A DNA stretch of 64,000 nt from Deltaproteobacteria bacterium. Lineage in GTDB: Bacteria > Desulfobacterota > Desulfobacteria > Desulfobacterales > SURF-15. Both the position numbers and the translations under genes were made by a program. Positions 54,587 to 61,735 of this stretch are shown here, in pieces. The notes below the pieces were generated by a model that did not search any database, had not been told where the DNA came from, and saw only the letters and a list, made by a program, of their open reading frames with translations. The stretch spans positions 36,751 through 100,750 of the forward strand of contig JAFDFZ010000008.1 of the NCBI GenBank assembly GCA_019309565.1, in the 5' to 3' direction. Each line of letters begins with the position of its first letter. Positions within the stretch are counted from its first letter, which is position 1.

Positions 54587-55391
54587 ACAGTTCCTCTTCT
54601 CCCAGATATGCCTTAATCACTTCAGGATTGTTCTGCACCTCTTCTGGTGTGCCGTCCATGATCATGTAGCCGAAATTCAGAACGAAAACCCGGTCGGAAA
54701 TATCCATCACCACCCCCATATCGTGCTCTACAAGCAGGCAAGTTACCTTCCAGCGCTTCTCTTCATTGATGTCGAGGATGAACCGTGCCATGTCCTCCAC
54801 TTCCTCAAGATTCAGCCCGGCTAACGGTTCATCTAGAATCAGCAGCTCTGGTTCCAGGGCCAGCGCGCGACCTAGTTCAACCCGTTTCTGCAAGCCATAC
54901 GGGAGCATTCCAACAGGTTTGTGACGGATGTGCTCGATTTCCAGAAGATCGATGATCTCTTCTTCGATAAACTTTCGATGTTCAATTTCTTCTTTAGCCG
55001 TTTTCCCCACATAGAGCGCCCCTCTGATAATTCCGGATTTAAGATGGATGTGCCGGCCCAGTCGGATGTTATCCAGAACCGTCATTCCCCCGAACACTTC
55101 CACTTTCTGAAACGTTCGGGATATACCCAGTTTTGCGCGCTCATATGGTTTTAAATGATTGATATTCTGACCCTTGAAATAGATATTCCCCTGCTGGGGC
55201 CGGTAAAGACCGTTGACACAGTTCATCATAACTGTTTTGCCTGCTCCGTTGGGTCCGATAATCGAATGAATCTCTCCCTTAAGAATCTTCAAACTCACAC
55301 CGGAAAGCGCCGCAACCTTACCGAAGGACATATGAATATCTTCCAATTCGAGGAGAATATCGTTCTGAGTGTGTGCATTGGATGGATTCAA
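54570..55391 (-). CDS. livG: Branched-chain amino acid-type ABC transporter ATPase LivG
   Basis: ATP-binding subunit of 273 residues. Walker A IIGPNGAGKTVMMNCVNGLY (Val in place of the usual second Thr/Ser after the lysine-threonine pair), signature region LPYGLQKRVELGRAL, Walker B LLILDEPLAGLNLEE, and the C-terminal LNFGYMIMDGTPEEVQNNPEVIKAYLG characteristic of LivG. Start is TTG 55391 at ~8-nt spacing from GGGAGG. It is the first gene of the transporter operon, though no promoter is obvious in the gap behind it. Confidence 0.9.
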   Translation of the reverse strand: MNPSNAHTQNDILLELEDIHMSFGKVAALSGVSLKILKGEIHSIIGPNGAGKTVMMNCVNGLYRPQQGNIYFKGQNINHLKPYERAKLGISRTFQKVEVFGGMTVLDNIRLGRHIHLKSGIIRGALYVGKTAKEEIEHRKFIEEEIIDLLEIEHIRHKPVGMLPYGLQKRVELGRALALEPELLILDEPLAGLNLEEVEDMARFILDINEEKRWKVTCLLVEHDMGVVMDISDRVFVLNFGYMIMDGTPEEVQNNPEVIKAYLGEEELYATRA

Positions 55392-55690
55392 TCCTTTTAC
55401 CTCCCGTTATTCGTCAGATCGCTACCACAAAATGCTTCTTAACACCTCTCAGAATGAATATACAGCTTAAGAGTGCTGAAGTCTTAAGCTGTGTGTTACC
55501 ACTCTGCGCCAGTGAAAATCGTATGCTGCCCGATACTTGACAAGGGCATTAGGCGAATTAAGGTATGATAAATGTGAACTGCCTCACATTTTTATAGTTG
55601 TTTTATAGCTGTAAATACAAATTTGTCAAATAATTTATGGATAATGTTGTTTTCCTAACAGCTATGTTACTTTATGTCAATGAAAACGCA

Positions 55691-55719
55691 TTGACAAAAT
55701 AGGAACTTATTGATAATTT
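55691..55719 (+). promoter_or_regulatory. Candidate promoter for ptsHI
   Basis: TTGACA and TAATTT are 17 bp apart, about 210 bp upstream of ptsH in the 535-bp divergent gap 55392-55926. The rest of the gap is AT-rich with only the hairpin at 55819 evident. Confidence 0.4.
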
Positions 55720-55818
55720 TCATAAACTCAGTAGATAATACCGCACGTTGATAAAGCTCGCCGCAGCACTGTTTGAACGGAATTTCCGCTGGGCCACGAT
55801 ATGTTTGCGGAGGTTTTA

Positions 55819-55842
55819 CGAATCGGCTGCCCAGCCGATTCG
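55819..55842 (+). promoter_or_regulatory. Hairpin in the ptsH leader
   Basis: Perfect 10-bp stem CGAATCGGCT/AGCCGATTCG with loop GCCC, about 85 bp before ptsH. No T run follows. It could be an operator, an mRNA structure or a remnant terminator. Confidence 0.45.
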
Positions 55843-55926
55843 CCGTCAGCACGAAGTGGTTGTTTCTTTCACACACTCGGCAGTTTTTTTCTGAGTGCAC
55901 ACGGAGTTGAAGGCGAGAGAGCTGGG

Positions 55927-56205
55927 ATGAGCATTGTATCAAAGGAGCTTATTATCGTAAATGAACTCGGCCTTCATGCCAGGTCGGCGGCATCCATATC
56001 GAAAATCGCCCAAAAAGCCGCTTCAAATGTCTGGATTGTAAAAGACGGCAACAAGGTTGATGCCTCCAGCGTGGTGAACATTCTAACCCTTGCATGTGAA
56101 AAGGGTGCAAAGATAACAATAGAAATCGATGATCCGGCAGATACTCATATCTTAAGAAATATTCAAAAACTTATTGAAAACGGGTTTGGAGAGGATGTCA
56201 ACTAA
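55927..56205 (+). CDS. ptsH: HPr-family phosphocarrier protein
   Basis: A 92-residue HPr from ATG 55927 (MSIVSKELIIVNELGLHARSA); the track's longer N terminus has no support. The phosphorylatable histidine lies in NELGLHARSAASISKIAQ and the regulatory serine region is DASSVVNILTLACEKGA. It overlaps ptsI by 11 bp. With no sugar EII components nearby, the pair may serve a regulatory or mannose-type PTS encoded elsewhere. Confidence 0.92.
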   Translation: MSIVSKELIIVNELGLHARSAASISKIAQKAASNVWIVKDGNKVDASSVVNILTLACEKGAKITIEIDDPADTHILRNIQKLIENGFGEDVN

Positions 56206-57964
56206 TACAGAGCAAGAAATTATCTTAACCGGCATTGGGGCATCTCCGGGCATTTGCATCGGAAAAGCTTATCTTGTGGATAAAGAAGGCGTGGAGGTAG
56301 TCCAGAAGTATTCTATCGAGGAAAAAGACCTTGAATCGGAAATCAACCGTTTTAAAGCTGCGGTAAAGAAAGCAACCGATGAACTGCACGAGATCATAGA
56401 AAACACCCCTGAGGTGTTCCGTCAGCACGCCTATATCCTCGAGACGCATATGGTTCTGCTCAAGGATAAAATGCTTTACGGGAAAACCATTGATTCCATA
56501 AGAAACGATCGTGTCAATGCGGAATGGGCGCTTAAAAATATTGTATCGAATATTCGATCCATTTTTCAAAACATCTCAGATCCTTACTTAAGAGAACGCT
56601 CCGCGGATATTCTTCAAGTCTCCGATAGGATCATGAGAAGCCTGACAGGGGCGCAGGGCGTAAATATTGCTGAGATTGACAAGAGGGTCGTTCTTGTGGC
56701 TCATGATCTTTCCCCTGCGGATACCAGTCAGATACAAATCGATCGAGTCATGGGTTTTATCACGGATCGAGGCGGCAGCACGTCTCATTCCGCCATCATT
56801 GCTCGTACTCTTGAAATTCCGGCCATCATGGGTCTTGGCAACGCCACTGATTTGATCAAGAATGACGATCTGATCATAGTAGACGGCTCTGCTGGCATCG
56901 TCATTGTCCGGCCCAGTGAAAAATCCCTCGTCGAATATGAAGAACGTAAGGTTCGATTCTACCAACACCGGGCGGTCATAAGCCGGGACAGCTATCTGCC
57001 CGCCGAGACTCTGGATGGAACACGGCTTTTGGTAATGGGAAACATCGAGCTGCCCGAGGAGATCGTATCTGTCATTGATCATGGAGGTGATGGCATCGGC
57101 CTTTATAGAACAGAATTTCAATACCTGAGCCGGACCGATTTTCCAGGCGAAGCAGAATTGTTTGAAAGATACAAAGATGTAGCAGAGGTGATGGCACCGA
57201 AACCGGTTACGATTCGCACCCTTGACATCAACGGAGATAAAGCCCTTGGAAACGCATCAACCTCCGATGAGGAGAATCCCGCCCTTGGTCTTAGAGCTAT
57301 CCGTTATTGTCTTAAAAATCCCGATGTTTTCAAGATCCAGCTAAGAGCTATCCTCCGTGCTGCCGCTTATGGAAACGTCGGGGTGATGTTTCCAATGATC
57401 TCAAGCTGTGATGAAATCCTTGAGGCAAAGTTCCTGCTGAAAGAGGCCGCCGATTCTCTGGAAGCACAAGGTGAAACCTATAAATCAGATATTGAAGTCG
57501 GTATCCTCATAGAGGTTCCTTCTGCGGTTGTTATGGCCGCTGAGATGGCCGAGTTGGTTGATTTTTTCAGTATCGGTACAAACGATCTTATTCAATACGC
57601 ATTGGCCATCGACAGAGGGAATCGACAGGTAGCTCACATGTATCATCCCTTGAACCCGGCCATCTTGCGGATGCTCAAACATGTGGCGGATGTTGCCAAG
57701 GACAAGGGCCTTCGCATCGCCATGTGCGGGGAGATGGCGGGCGATCCATTTCATGTTCCGATTCTCCTGGGCCTTGGGATCAACGAATTGAGCATGAACC
57801 CTCAATCGATTCCATCCATAAAGACCATGATCCGATCCTTACGCATAATCGATACCCTGGAGTTAACCAAAGAGGCTCTTAAAAAAGCCACGGCAAAGGA
57901 GATCGCAGATCTTGTGCAGGAAGCCTGCGGAACCATCATTTCCAATAAGATGCTGGCCGCATAA
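56195..57964 (+). CDS. ptsI: Phosphoenolpyruvate-protein phosphotransferase (enzyme I)
   Basis: Enzyme I of the PTS, 589 residues from ATG 56195 after GGAGAGG (inside the end of ptsH). N-terminal HPr-binding and phosphohistidine region: GIGASPGICIGKAYL, and TDRGGSTSHSAIIARTLEIPAIMG with the active His (~190). C-terminal PEP-binding barrel: DGIGLYRTEFQYL, VTIRTLDINGDKAL, ENPALGLRAIRYCL, FSIGTNDLIQYALAIDRGN, and MCGEMAGDP with the catalytic Cys. It phosphorylates the upstream HPr. Confidence 0.96.
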   Translation: MSTNTEQEIILTGIGASPGICIGKAYLVDKEGVEVVQKYSIEEKDLESEINRFKAAVKKATDELHEIIENTPEVFRQHAYILETHMVLLKDKMLYGKTIDSIRNDRVNAEWALKNIVSNIRSIFQNISDPYLRERSADILQVSDRIMRSLTGAQGVNIAEIDKRVVLVAHDLSPADTSQIQIDRVMGFITDRGGSTSHSAIIARTLEIPAIMGLGNATDLIKNDDLIIVDGSAGIVIVRPSEKSLVEYEERKVRFYQHRAVISRDSYLPAETLDGTRLLVMGNIELPEEIVSVIDHGGDGIGLYRTEFQYLSRTDFPGEAELFERYKDVAEVMAPKPVTIRTLDINGDKALGNASTSDEENPALGLRAIRYCLKNPDVFKIQLRAILRAAAYGNVGVMFPMISSCDEILEAKFLLKEAADSLEAQGETYKSDIEVGILIEVPSAVVMAAEMAELVDFFSIGTNDLIQYALAIDRGNRQVAHMYHPLNPAILRMLKHVADVAKDKGLRIAMCGEMAGDPFHVPILLGLGINELSMNPQSIPSIKTMIRSLRIIDTLELTKEALKKATAKEIADLVQEACGTIISNKMLAA

Positions 57965-58013
57965 AGGCAGCATTTCGTGCCTGCCTTAACCGAAACAACG
58001 GGAAAGGAAAGCA

Positions 58014-58484
58014 ATGGGAAGCGGCCATATTAAAATTATTGCAGAAAACCGAAAGGCCCGCCACGATTATCATATTGAAAGCGAGGTTGAAGCAGGCCTT
58101 GTTTTGAAGGGAACAGAGGTAAAATCCCTCCGGCAGGGGCGAGTGAATCTAAAAGACGCCTATGCAAGGATCAAAGACGGTGAGGTATTTGTCTATCAGA
58201 TGCATATCGGTCCTTACCCCCATGCGTCCTACGACAATCATGAGCCGCTTCGACCAAGAAAACTGCTGCTCCATAAGCGTGAGATCAAACGGCTTTACGG
58301 CAAGGTAAATGAAAAAGGCTCAACGCTGGTTCCTCTTAAAATCTATTTCAAAAATGGAAAGGCCAAGTTATCGCTGGCACTTGCAAAAGGGAAACGAAAA
58401 TACGACAAGCGCGATGCCATCCGCCGTCGAGACGAACAGCGGGAGCTTGAGCGTACCCGCAAACAATACACGAGCAAGTATTAA
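58014..58484 (+). CDS. smpB: SsrA-binding protein SmpB
   Basis: Partner of tmRNA in trans-translation, 156 residues. Motifs: IAENRKARHDYHIESEVEAGLVLKGTEVKSLR, NLKDAYARIKDGEVFVYQMHIGPY, and the basic C-terminal tail KGKRKYDKRDAIRRRDEQRELER that enters the ribosomal decoding site. AAAGGAAAG precedes the ATG. The stop codon TAA lies in the TTAA that flanks a palindromic repeat. The ssrA gene follows 258 bp downstream. Confidence 0.97.
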   Translation: MGSGHIKIIAENRKARHDYHIESEVEAGLVLKGTEVKSLRQGRVNLKDAYARIKDGEVFVYQMHIGPYPHASYDNHEPLRPRKLLLHKREIKRLYGKVNEKGSTLVPLKIYFKNGKAKLSLALAKGKRKYDKRDAIRRRDEQRELERTRKQYTSKY

Positions 58485-58571
58485 CCCCGTAGTTGCATAA
58501 GCCACATAGAAAATTGCCATTTTACTCTTTAATAGACCACGTTCTTCCTGGTGCCAATGAATTCAACGGGG
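58485..58571. repeat. CCCCG-type palindromic repeat, copy 5 (87 bp, inverted orientation)
   Basis: Read on the minus strand its ends (CCCCGTTGAAT ... GCAACTACGGGG) align with copies 1 and 4. Both sides are flanked by TTAA (58481-58484 and 58572-58575), and the left TTAA supplies the smpB stop codon. The interior shares nothing obvious with the other copies. Confidence 0.7.
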
Positions 58572-58658
58572 TTAACCCTTAAGCCCAGGGAACCGCAGAC
58601 GAATGCATGCCTGCATTTCGATGTGAACCTGCCAGCGCTTTGATACCCACATAATATC

Positions 58659-58687
58659 TTGACAAACTTACCGAATAAGCTTAATAT
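58659..58687 (+). promoter_or_regulatory. Promoter of ssrA
   Basis: TTGACA-N17-TAATAT, near-consensus sigma70, with the -10 box 54 bp before the mature tmRNA 5' end, leaving a short leader for 5' processing. Confidence 0.7.
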
Positions 58688-58741
58688 TTTAATCAACAGT
58701 TCTTTCAAATACCCTCTTACCCGCCTTTCATCTTAAAGAAT

Positions 58742-59096
58742 GGGGGCGAAACGGGTTCGACGGGGATAATGAAGTTCAGGCTGCATACCGAGCATCCTGT
58801 CTGCTCGTTAATCCGACGGGAACTAAACATAATCGCAGACGATTATGCATATGCTCTGGCCGCTTAATTAGGCCAGCGTCCCGCCGGTTGTTCCTGCGGT
58901 ATCGGCAGGGACGTCGACTCAGCAGGATAGCCACTCTGCCTGCCTGCGGCAGAGCGGGCGAAATTTCAGCAGGCTAAGCCTTCGGGTATCCGGTCTGAAG
59001 GAGACCTGAAGGACGAAAATCAAAATTCAGACTAAGTATGTAGATGCCTGTACGGAATATTTCCGGACGCGGGTTCGACTCCCGCCGCCTCCACCA
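58742..59096 (+). ncRNA. ssrA: Transfer-messenger RNA (tmRNA)
   Basis: Rescues stalled ribosomes with SmpB. The 5' GGGGGCG pairs with the 3' CGCCTCC to make the tRNA-like acceptor stem (one G-T pair), followed by A and the encoded CCA at 59094-59096; the T-arm GGGTTCGACTCCC is present. The 5' region GGGGGCGAAACGGGTTCGAC is diagnostic. The resume codon is GCA at 58835 and the tag reads ADDYAYALAA followed by TAA (58865-58867). Length is about 355 nt. Its 3' end is a known integration target class, and the DNA beyond is accessory-like. Confidence 0.96.
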
Positions 59097-59184
59097 GACT
59101 TCGCCAAGGCTTCGACTGGCAGGCCAGCTTGTGGAAGTAAGCATCATTGCAATTGGCTGATATATGACTTAAAGGAGGCGAAGG

Positions 59185-59337
59185 TTGCCCGCCGCAGCTC
59201 GTCAGGCGTTTGAACATATTTGTCGAGGGCTTTATCAACCCAACGACAAGAAGTTCTATCTGCTGAGCGGCTCGTACGGGACCGGTAAATCGCATCTGTG
59301 CCTGATTACTGCACCGGCAAGATGCCAAAAGGAAGTT
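59185..59337 (+). pseudogene. P-loop ATPase fragment
   Basis: A short coding-like piece reading RQAFEHICRGLYQPNDKKFYLLSGSYGTGKSHLCLI contains a textbook Walker A (GSYGTGKSH) of the kind seen in large ATPases of defence systems such as BREX-type PglY/BrxC or DUF499 proteins. The homologous-looking part stops after ~40 residues, and downstream it runs antisense into the DUF4143 ATPase gene. It starts at a TTG after AGGAGGCGAAGG, which may be chance. Family assignment beyond P-loop ATPase is a guess. Confidence 0.45.
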
Positions 59338-59372
59338 GTGTCGCTGATCAGCAGGAGTCGCATGGGACTGCC

Positions 59373-60680
59373 TCAAGATTTCGGCAGAGTGAGCAGGAAA
59401 CGCCATGCCGGTACAACCTCTATCTTCCCTGCACCAATTTTTATTTGGTCCTCTTCATTTCGCGTCACTACTGTGCCGGACTTCAAACCGTATTCCGCCA
59501 TCGCCTCGGTCAGAGCTGCAAGCTCCCGTTTCCTGGTTTGTGGCTCGGCCATCGATTCGCAGACCTGAACCAGCATGGGCGAACGGTCGTGTAACTGAGC
59601 CAGGAAATCCACCTCCAAACCGCCTTTTGTCTTGCAGTACCAGATGTCGGGGGTGACACGCCGGAGTGCTGTAAACACTAGATTCTCCAACAGATGACCT
59701 GTGTTGACGAGAATGCCCGAGGCCACCGAGGTAACCAGGGCATGGTCAATGCAATAGATCTTCTTGGGGTTGGTTTTGCTGCGCGCGAGCGATGCGTCGA
59801 ATATCCGCACGGTAAACAGGAAATAGGCGTCTTCGAACCACTCCAGGTATTCTGACACGGCGGATTTGGGAGCCTTGTGGCCGAGCGACTTCAGGTAACC
59901 GGTCAGGCTGTTGATGGAGTAAAGCGAGCCCGTGTTGTCTATCAGCCGGTGCGCGAGATCCATTACAGCCCTGGGATGTGGGATATCATGGCGCTCGACC
60001 AGGTCCCGGAACAGTACGGCGTGAAAGTATTCTTGATGGATCTTTATTCGCAGGTGCCGGTCAAGGCCGACGACCTCCGGAAAGCCACCGGTTTCCCAGT
60101 ACTCTTCAAACGCCTTTTGCACGATAAGCCGCTTCTTCGTGGACATGGGGCCCACCCAGTCGATTTGCTTGTAATCCAGGAATTCCCTGAAAGAAAACGG
60201 AAAGAGCTCCCAGGACAAAGCCCGACCCCGCATCTGGGTGGCGATTTCTTTTGAAAGCATCCTGGCCGACGAGCCCGTGATGTAGACTTCACACTTCTCG
60301 GTTCGCATCAGGCGCTCCACAAAGGGCTCCCATCCGGGGGCCGCCTGGATCTCGTCAAAAAAGCAGTAGATGGTTTCCGTATTCTTCTTCTCCGGATAGA
60401 GTGAATAATAGGCCTCCGTAATCGATCCGAGCCCAACTTGGCGAAGATTGTGGAGCCGATCGTCAAAAAAGTTCAAGTACAGGATGTTTTCACGAGGTAC
60501 GCCGTTATCCAGGAGTCGTTTGATCACCTGGAACAGATAAGTCGATTTCCCGCTGCGGCGCACCCCGATACATACGGTGGCCTTGCCCGGGACCGCCCTG
60601 ATCTTCAAATGCCTGGGCACTCCGGTCTCGAGTTCAACTTCCTGAAAATCCAGGATGATTGACTTCAGGGTCTCTATCAT
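59373..60680 (-). CDS. AAA ATPase with DUF4143 domain (1)
   Basis: A 435-residue protein from ATG 60680 right after AGGAGGTGGC. N-terminal AAA_14 ATPase: Walker A VCIGVRRSGKSTYLFQVI (~residue 35), Walker B IYCFFDEIQAAPGWEPF, sensor YITGSSARMLS. The C-terminal DUF4143/nuclease-like part includes YCIDHALVTSVASG and GGLEVDFLAQLHDRSPMLVQVCESM with the E-V-D-F motif. Such ATPases are common in archaea and anaerobes and often mobile; their function is not settled. It ends over the P-loop fragment at 59185. Confidence 0.88.
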   Translation of the reverse strand: MIETLKSIILDFQEVELETGVPRHLKIRAVPGKATVCIGVRRSGKSTYLFQVIKRLLDNGVPRENILYLNFFDDRLHNLRQVGLGSITEAYYSLYPEKKNTETIYCFFDEIQAAPGWEPFVERLMRTEKCEVYITGSSARMLSKEIATQMRGRALSWELFPFSFREFLDYKQIDWVGPMSTKKRLIVQKAFEEYWETGGFPEVVGLDRHLRIKIHQEYFHAVLFRDLVERHDIPHPRAVMDLAHRLIDNTGSLYSINSLTGYLKSLGHKAPKSAVSEYLEWFEDAYFLFTVRIFDASLARSKTNPKKIYCIDHALVTSVASGILVNTGHLLENLVFTALRRVTPDIWYCKTKGGLEVDFLAQLHDRSPMLVQVCESMAEPQTRKRELAALTEAMAEYGLKSGTVVTRNEEDQIKIGAGKIEVVPAWRFLLTLPKS

Positions 60681-60734
60681 GCCACCTCCTTGCCGGACAG
60701 AACAGTTTCCAGTTAGCATATTAACTGGCAATAA

Positions 60735-60763
60735 ATATAGCCACTTTATGATCTATCTGTCAA
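60735..60763 (-). promoter_or_regulatory. Promoter of the first DUF4143 ATPase
   Basis: On the minus strand TTGACA-N17-CTATAT, with the -10 box ~54 bp before the ATG at 60680. ACTGGCAATAA and TTATTTCCAGT form an inverted repeat around it (60724-60776), which could be an operator. Confidence 0.5.
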
Positions 60764-60787
60764 GAGTTATTTCCAGTCGCCAGATAA

Positions 60788-60904
60788 GAGGTGCTTCTCG
60801 AAGATGCTCGCCGGCTCGGCTGGCAGGGCAAGGCCCTGCCTTTCGATGAAGGGGACATCGAAGACCAGAACGCTTTGGTCTTTGTCGAGACGTTCAAGGG
60901 CTGA
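60788..60904 (+). pseudogene. C-terminal fragment of an unidentified protein
   Basis: One frame reads VLLEDARRLGWQGKALPFDEGDIEDQNALVFVETFKG and stops. Amino-acid composition and GC-rich third positions look like real coding sequence, but an in-frame stop lies just upstream and no start exists. I do not recognise the family. Probably the tail of a gene deleted when the region rearranged. Confidence 0.4.
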
Positions 60905-60913
60905 CAGCGGACA

Positions 60914-61135
60914 GTGATCAAGATGAAGGTCCGTCCCGAGGCGGAGGAGAAGCTCATGAACGCCCTGCGCAAGGCGGGTGTCGATACGGCATCTGCACGC
61001 CCAGGATCACAAGTACAACCAGACGACGCTGAAGAAAGTCTCGGATCACCTGAAGGCCCTTCGGAGGTTGAGCAAGTCGGAGGATCCGGACGTGCGGGAA
61101 ATGGCGGACACCTATCGCATCAGTCATCTTTCTGC
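60914..61135 (+). pseudogene. Frameshifted remnant of an unidentified gene
   Basis: Two frames give complementary coding-like pieces: MKVRPEAEEKLMNALRKAG in the first, then HLHAQDHKYNQTTLKKVSDHLKALRRLS and KSEDPDVREMADTYRISHLSA in the next. A single frameshift near 60985 would join them into a small helical protein. Composition resembles the fragment just upstream. No family recognised. Confidence 0.4.
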
Positions 61136-61223
61136 TAATACATCCCCTACAACGTAAACCGGGGCATTTATTGCTCAATGCGGCTTTTACCTGGAATAGC
61201 TTATTTTAGGATAGGGAAAAACG

Positions 61224-61537
61224 ATGAAGCGCGGACTCCAGGGCTATTACGTAAGCATAACAACGATGGATGAGAAGGCTCAGGCCTTTGTCTCGGCTCC
61301 GCAGCCCCCGCAACCACCCATTGAGTGGGCCCCGGAGTTGCGCAGCAAGTTCGACCAGGCGCTGTTGGCGGCTGGACAGCATTTCGACCTTCCTGCCGAA
61401 TATCTCCCTGTTTCTTTACATTGTATGTTCACAAGGAGGCGGTTCTCTCCTCAATGATCGAGGGAACGCAGTCATCGCTCTCTAACCTTTTGCTTTTTGA
61501 ACTGGATATGGCGCCTGGCGTTCCTGAGCCGTCGTGA
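61224..61537 (+). pseudogene. Fic-family protein, frameshifted and truncated
   Basis: The start MKRGLQGYYVSITTMDEKAQAFV and PPIEWAPELRSKFDQALLA match the N-terminal region of Fic/DOC AMP-transferase-type proteins. Reading then shifts to RLDSISTFLPNISLFLYI in a second frame and VHKEAVLSSMIEGTQSSLSNLLLFELDMAPGVP in a third. That last piece contains the SxxxEG-type inhibitory-helix motif (SSMIEG). The catalytic HPFxxGNGR core is absent. At least two frameshifts plus 3' loss make it non-functional. Confidence 0.75.
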
Positions 61538-61735
61538 TCCCCTGGTTTGCACTTTGACCGCAATTTCGCCTTGGGAAAGATCGGCTTATCAAATTAAAGA
61601 GGGCATATGAAGCTGCTGCCTAGGTACGCGTCCAGCCCCTGGCAGCACGAGGTAAGCAAATCGACTCCGGCGCAACCTACCGTTATGTGGATGAAGACTG
61701 CGCGGTTAATTCAGATATGGTTGTCAGAGCGGCAG
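61538..61735. other. Gap with a weak coding-like fragment
   Basis: Between the Fic remnant and the next ATPase one plus-strand frame reads DSGATYRYVDEDCAVNSDMV and VRAAVIHFARSQFPK (from ~61663, running past the ATPase stop), which looks coding but matches nothing I know. Treat as possible gene debris only; no other feature is seen. Confidence 0.25.

Noticed and set aside
55531-55570. TTGACA-like hexamer with TATGAT upstream of ptsH
   Set aside because: The spacing is about 21 bp, too long for a normal sigma70 promoter; the pair at 55691 fits better.
12059-58575. Integron attC sites as an explanation for the CCCCG palindromes
   Set aside because: Conserved ends with variable interiors recall attC, but the RYYYAAC/GTTRRRY core boxes are not met, copies are dispersed rather than arrayed, and no cassette structure or integrase is present.
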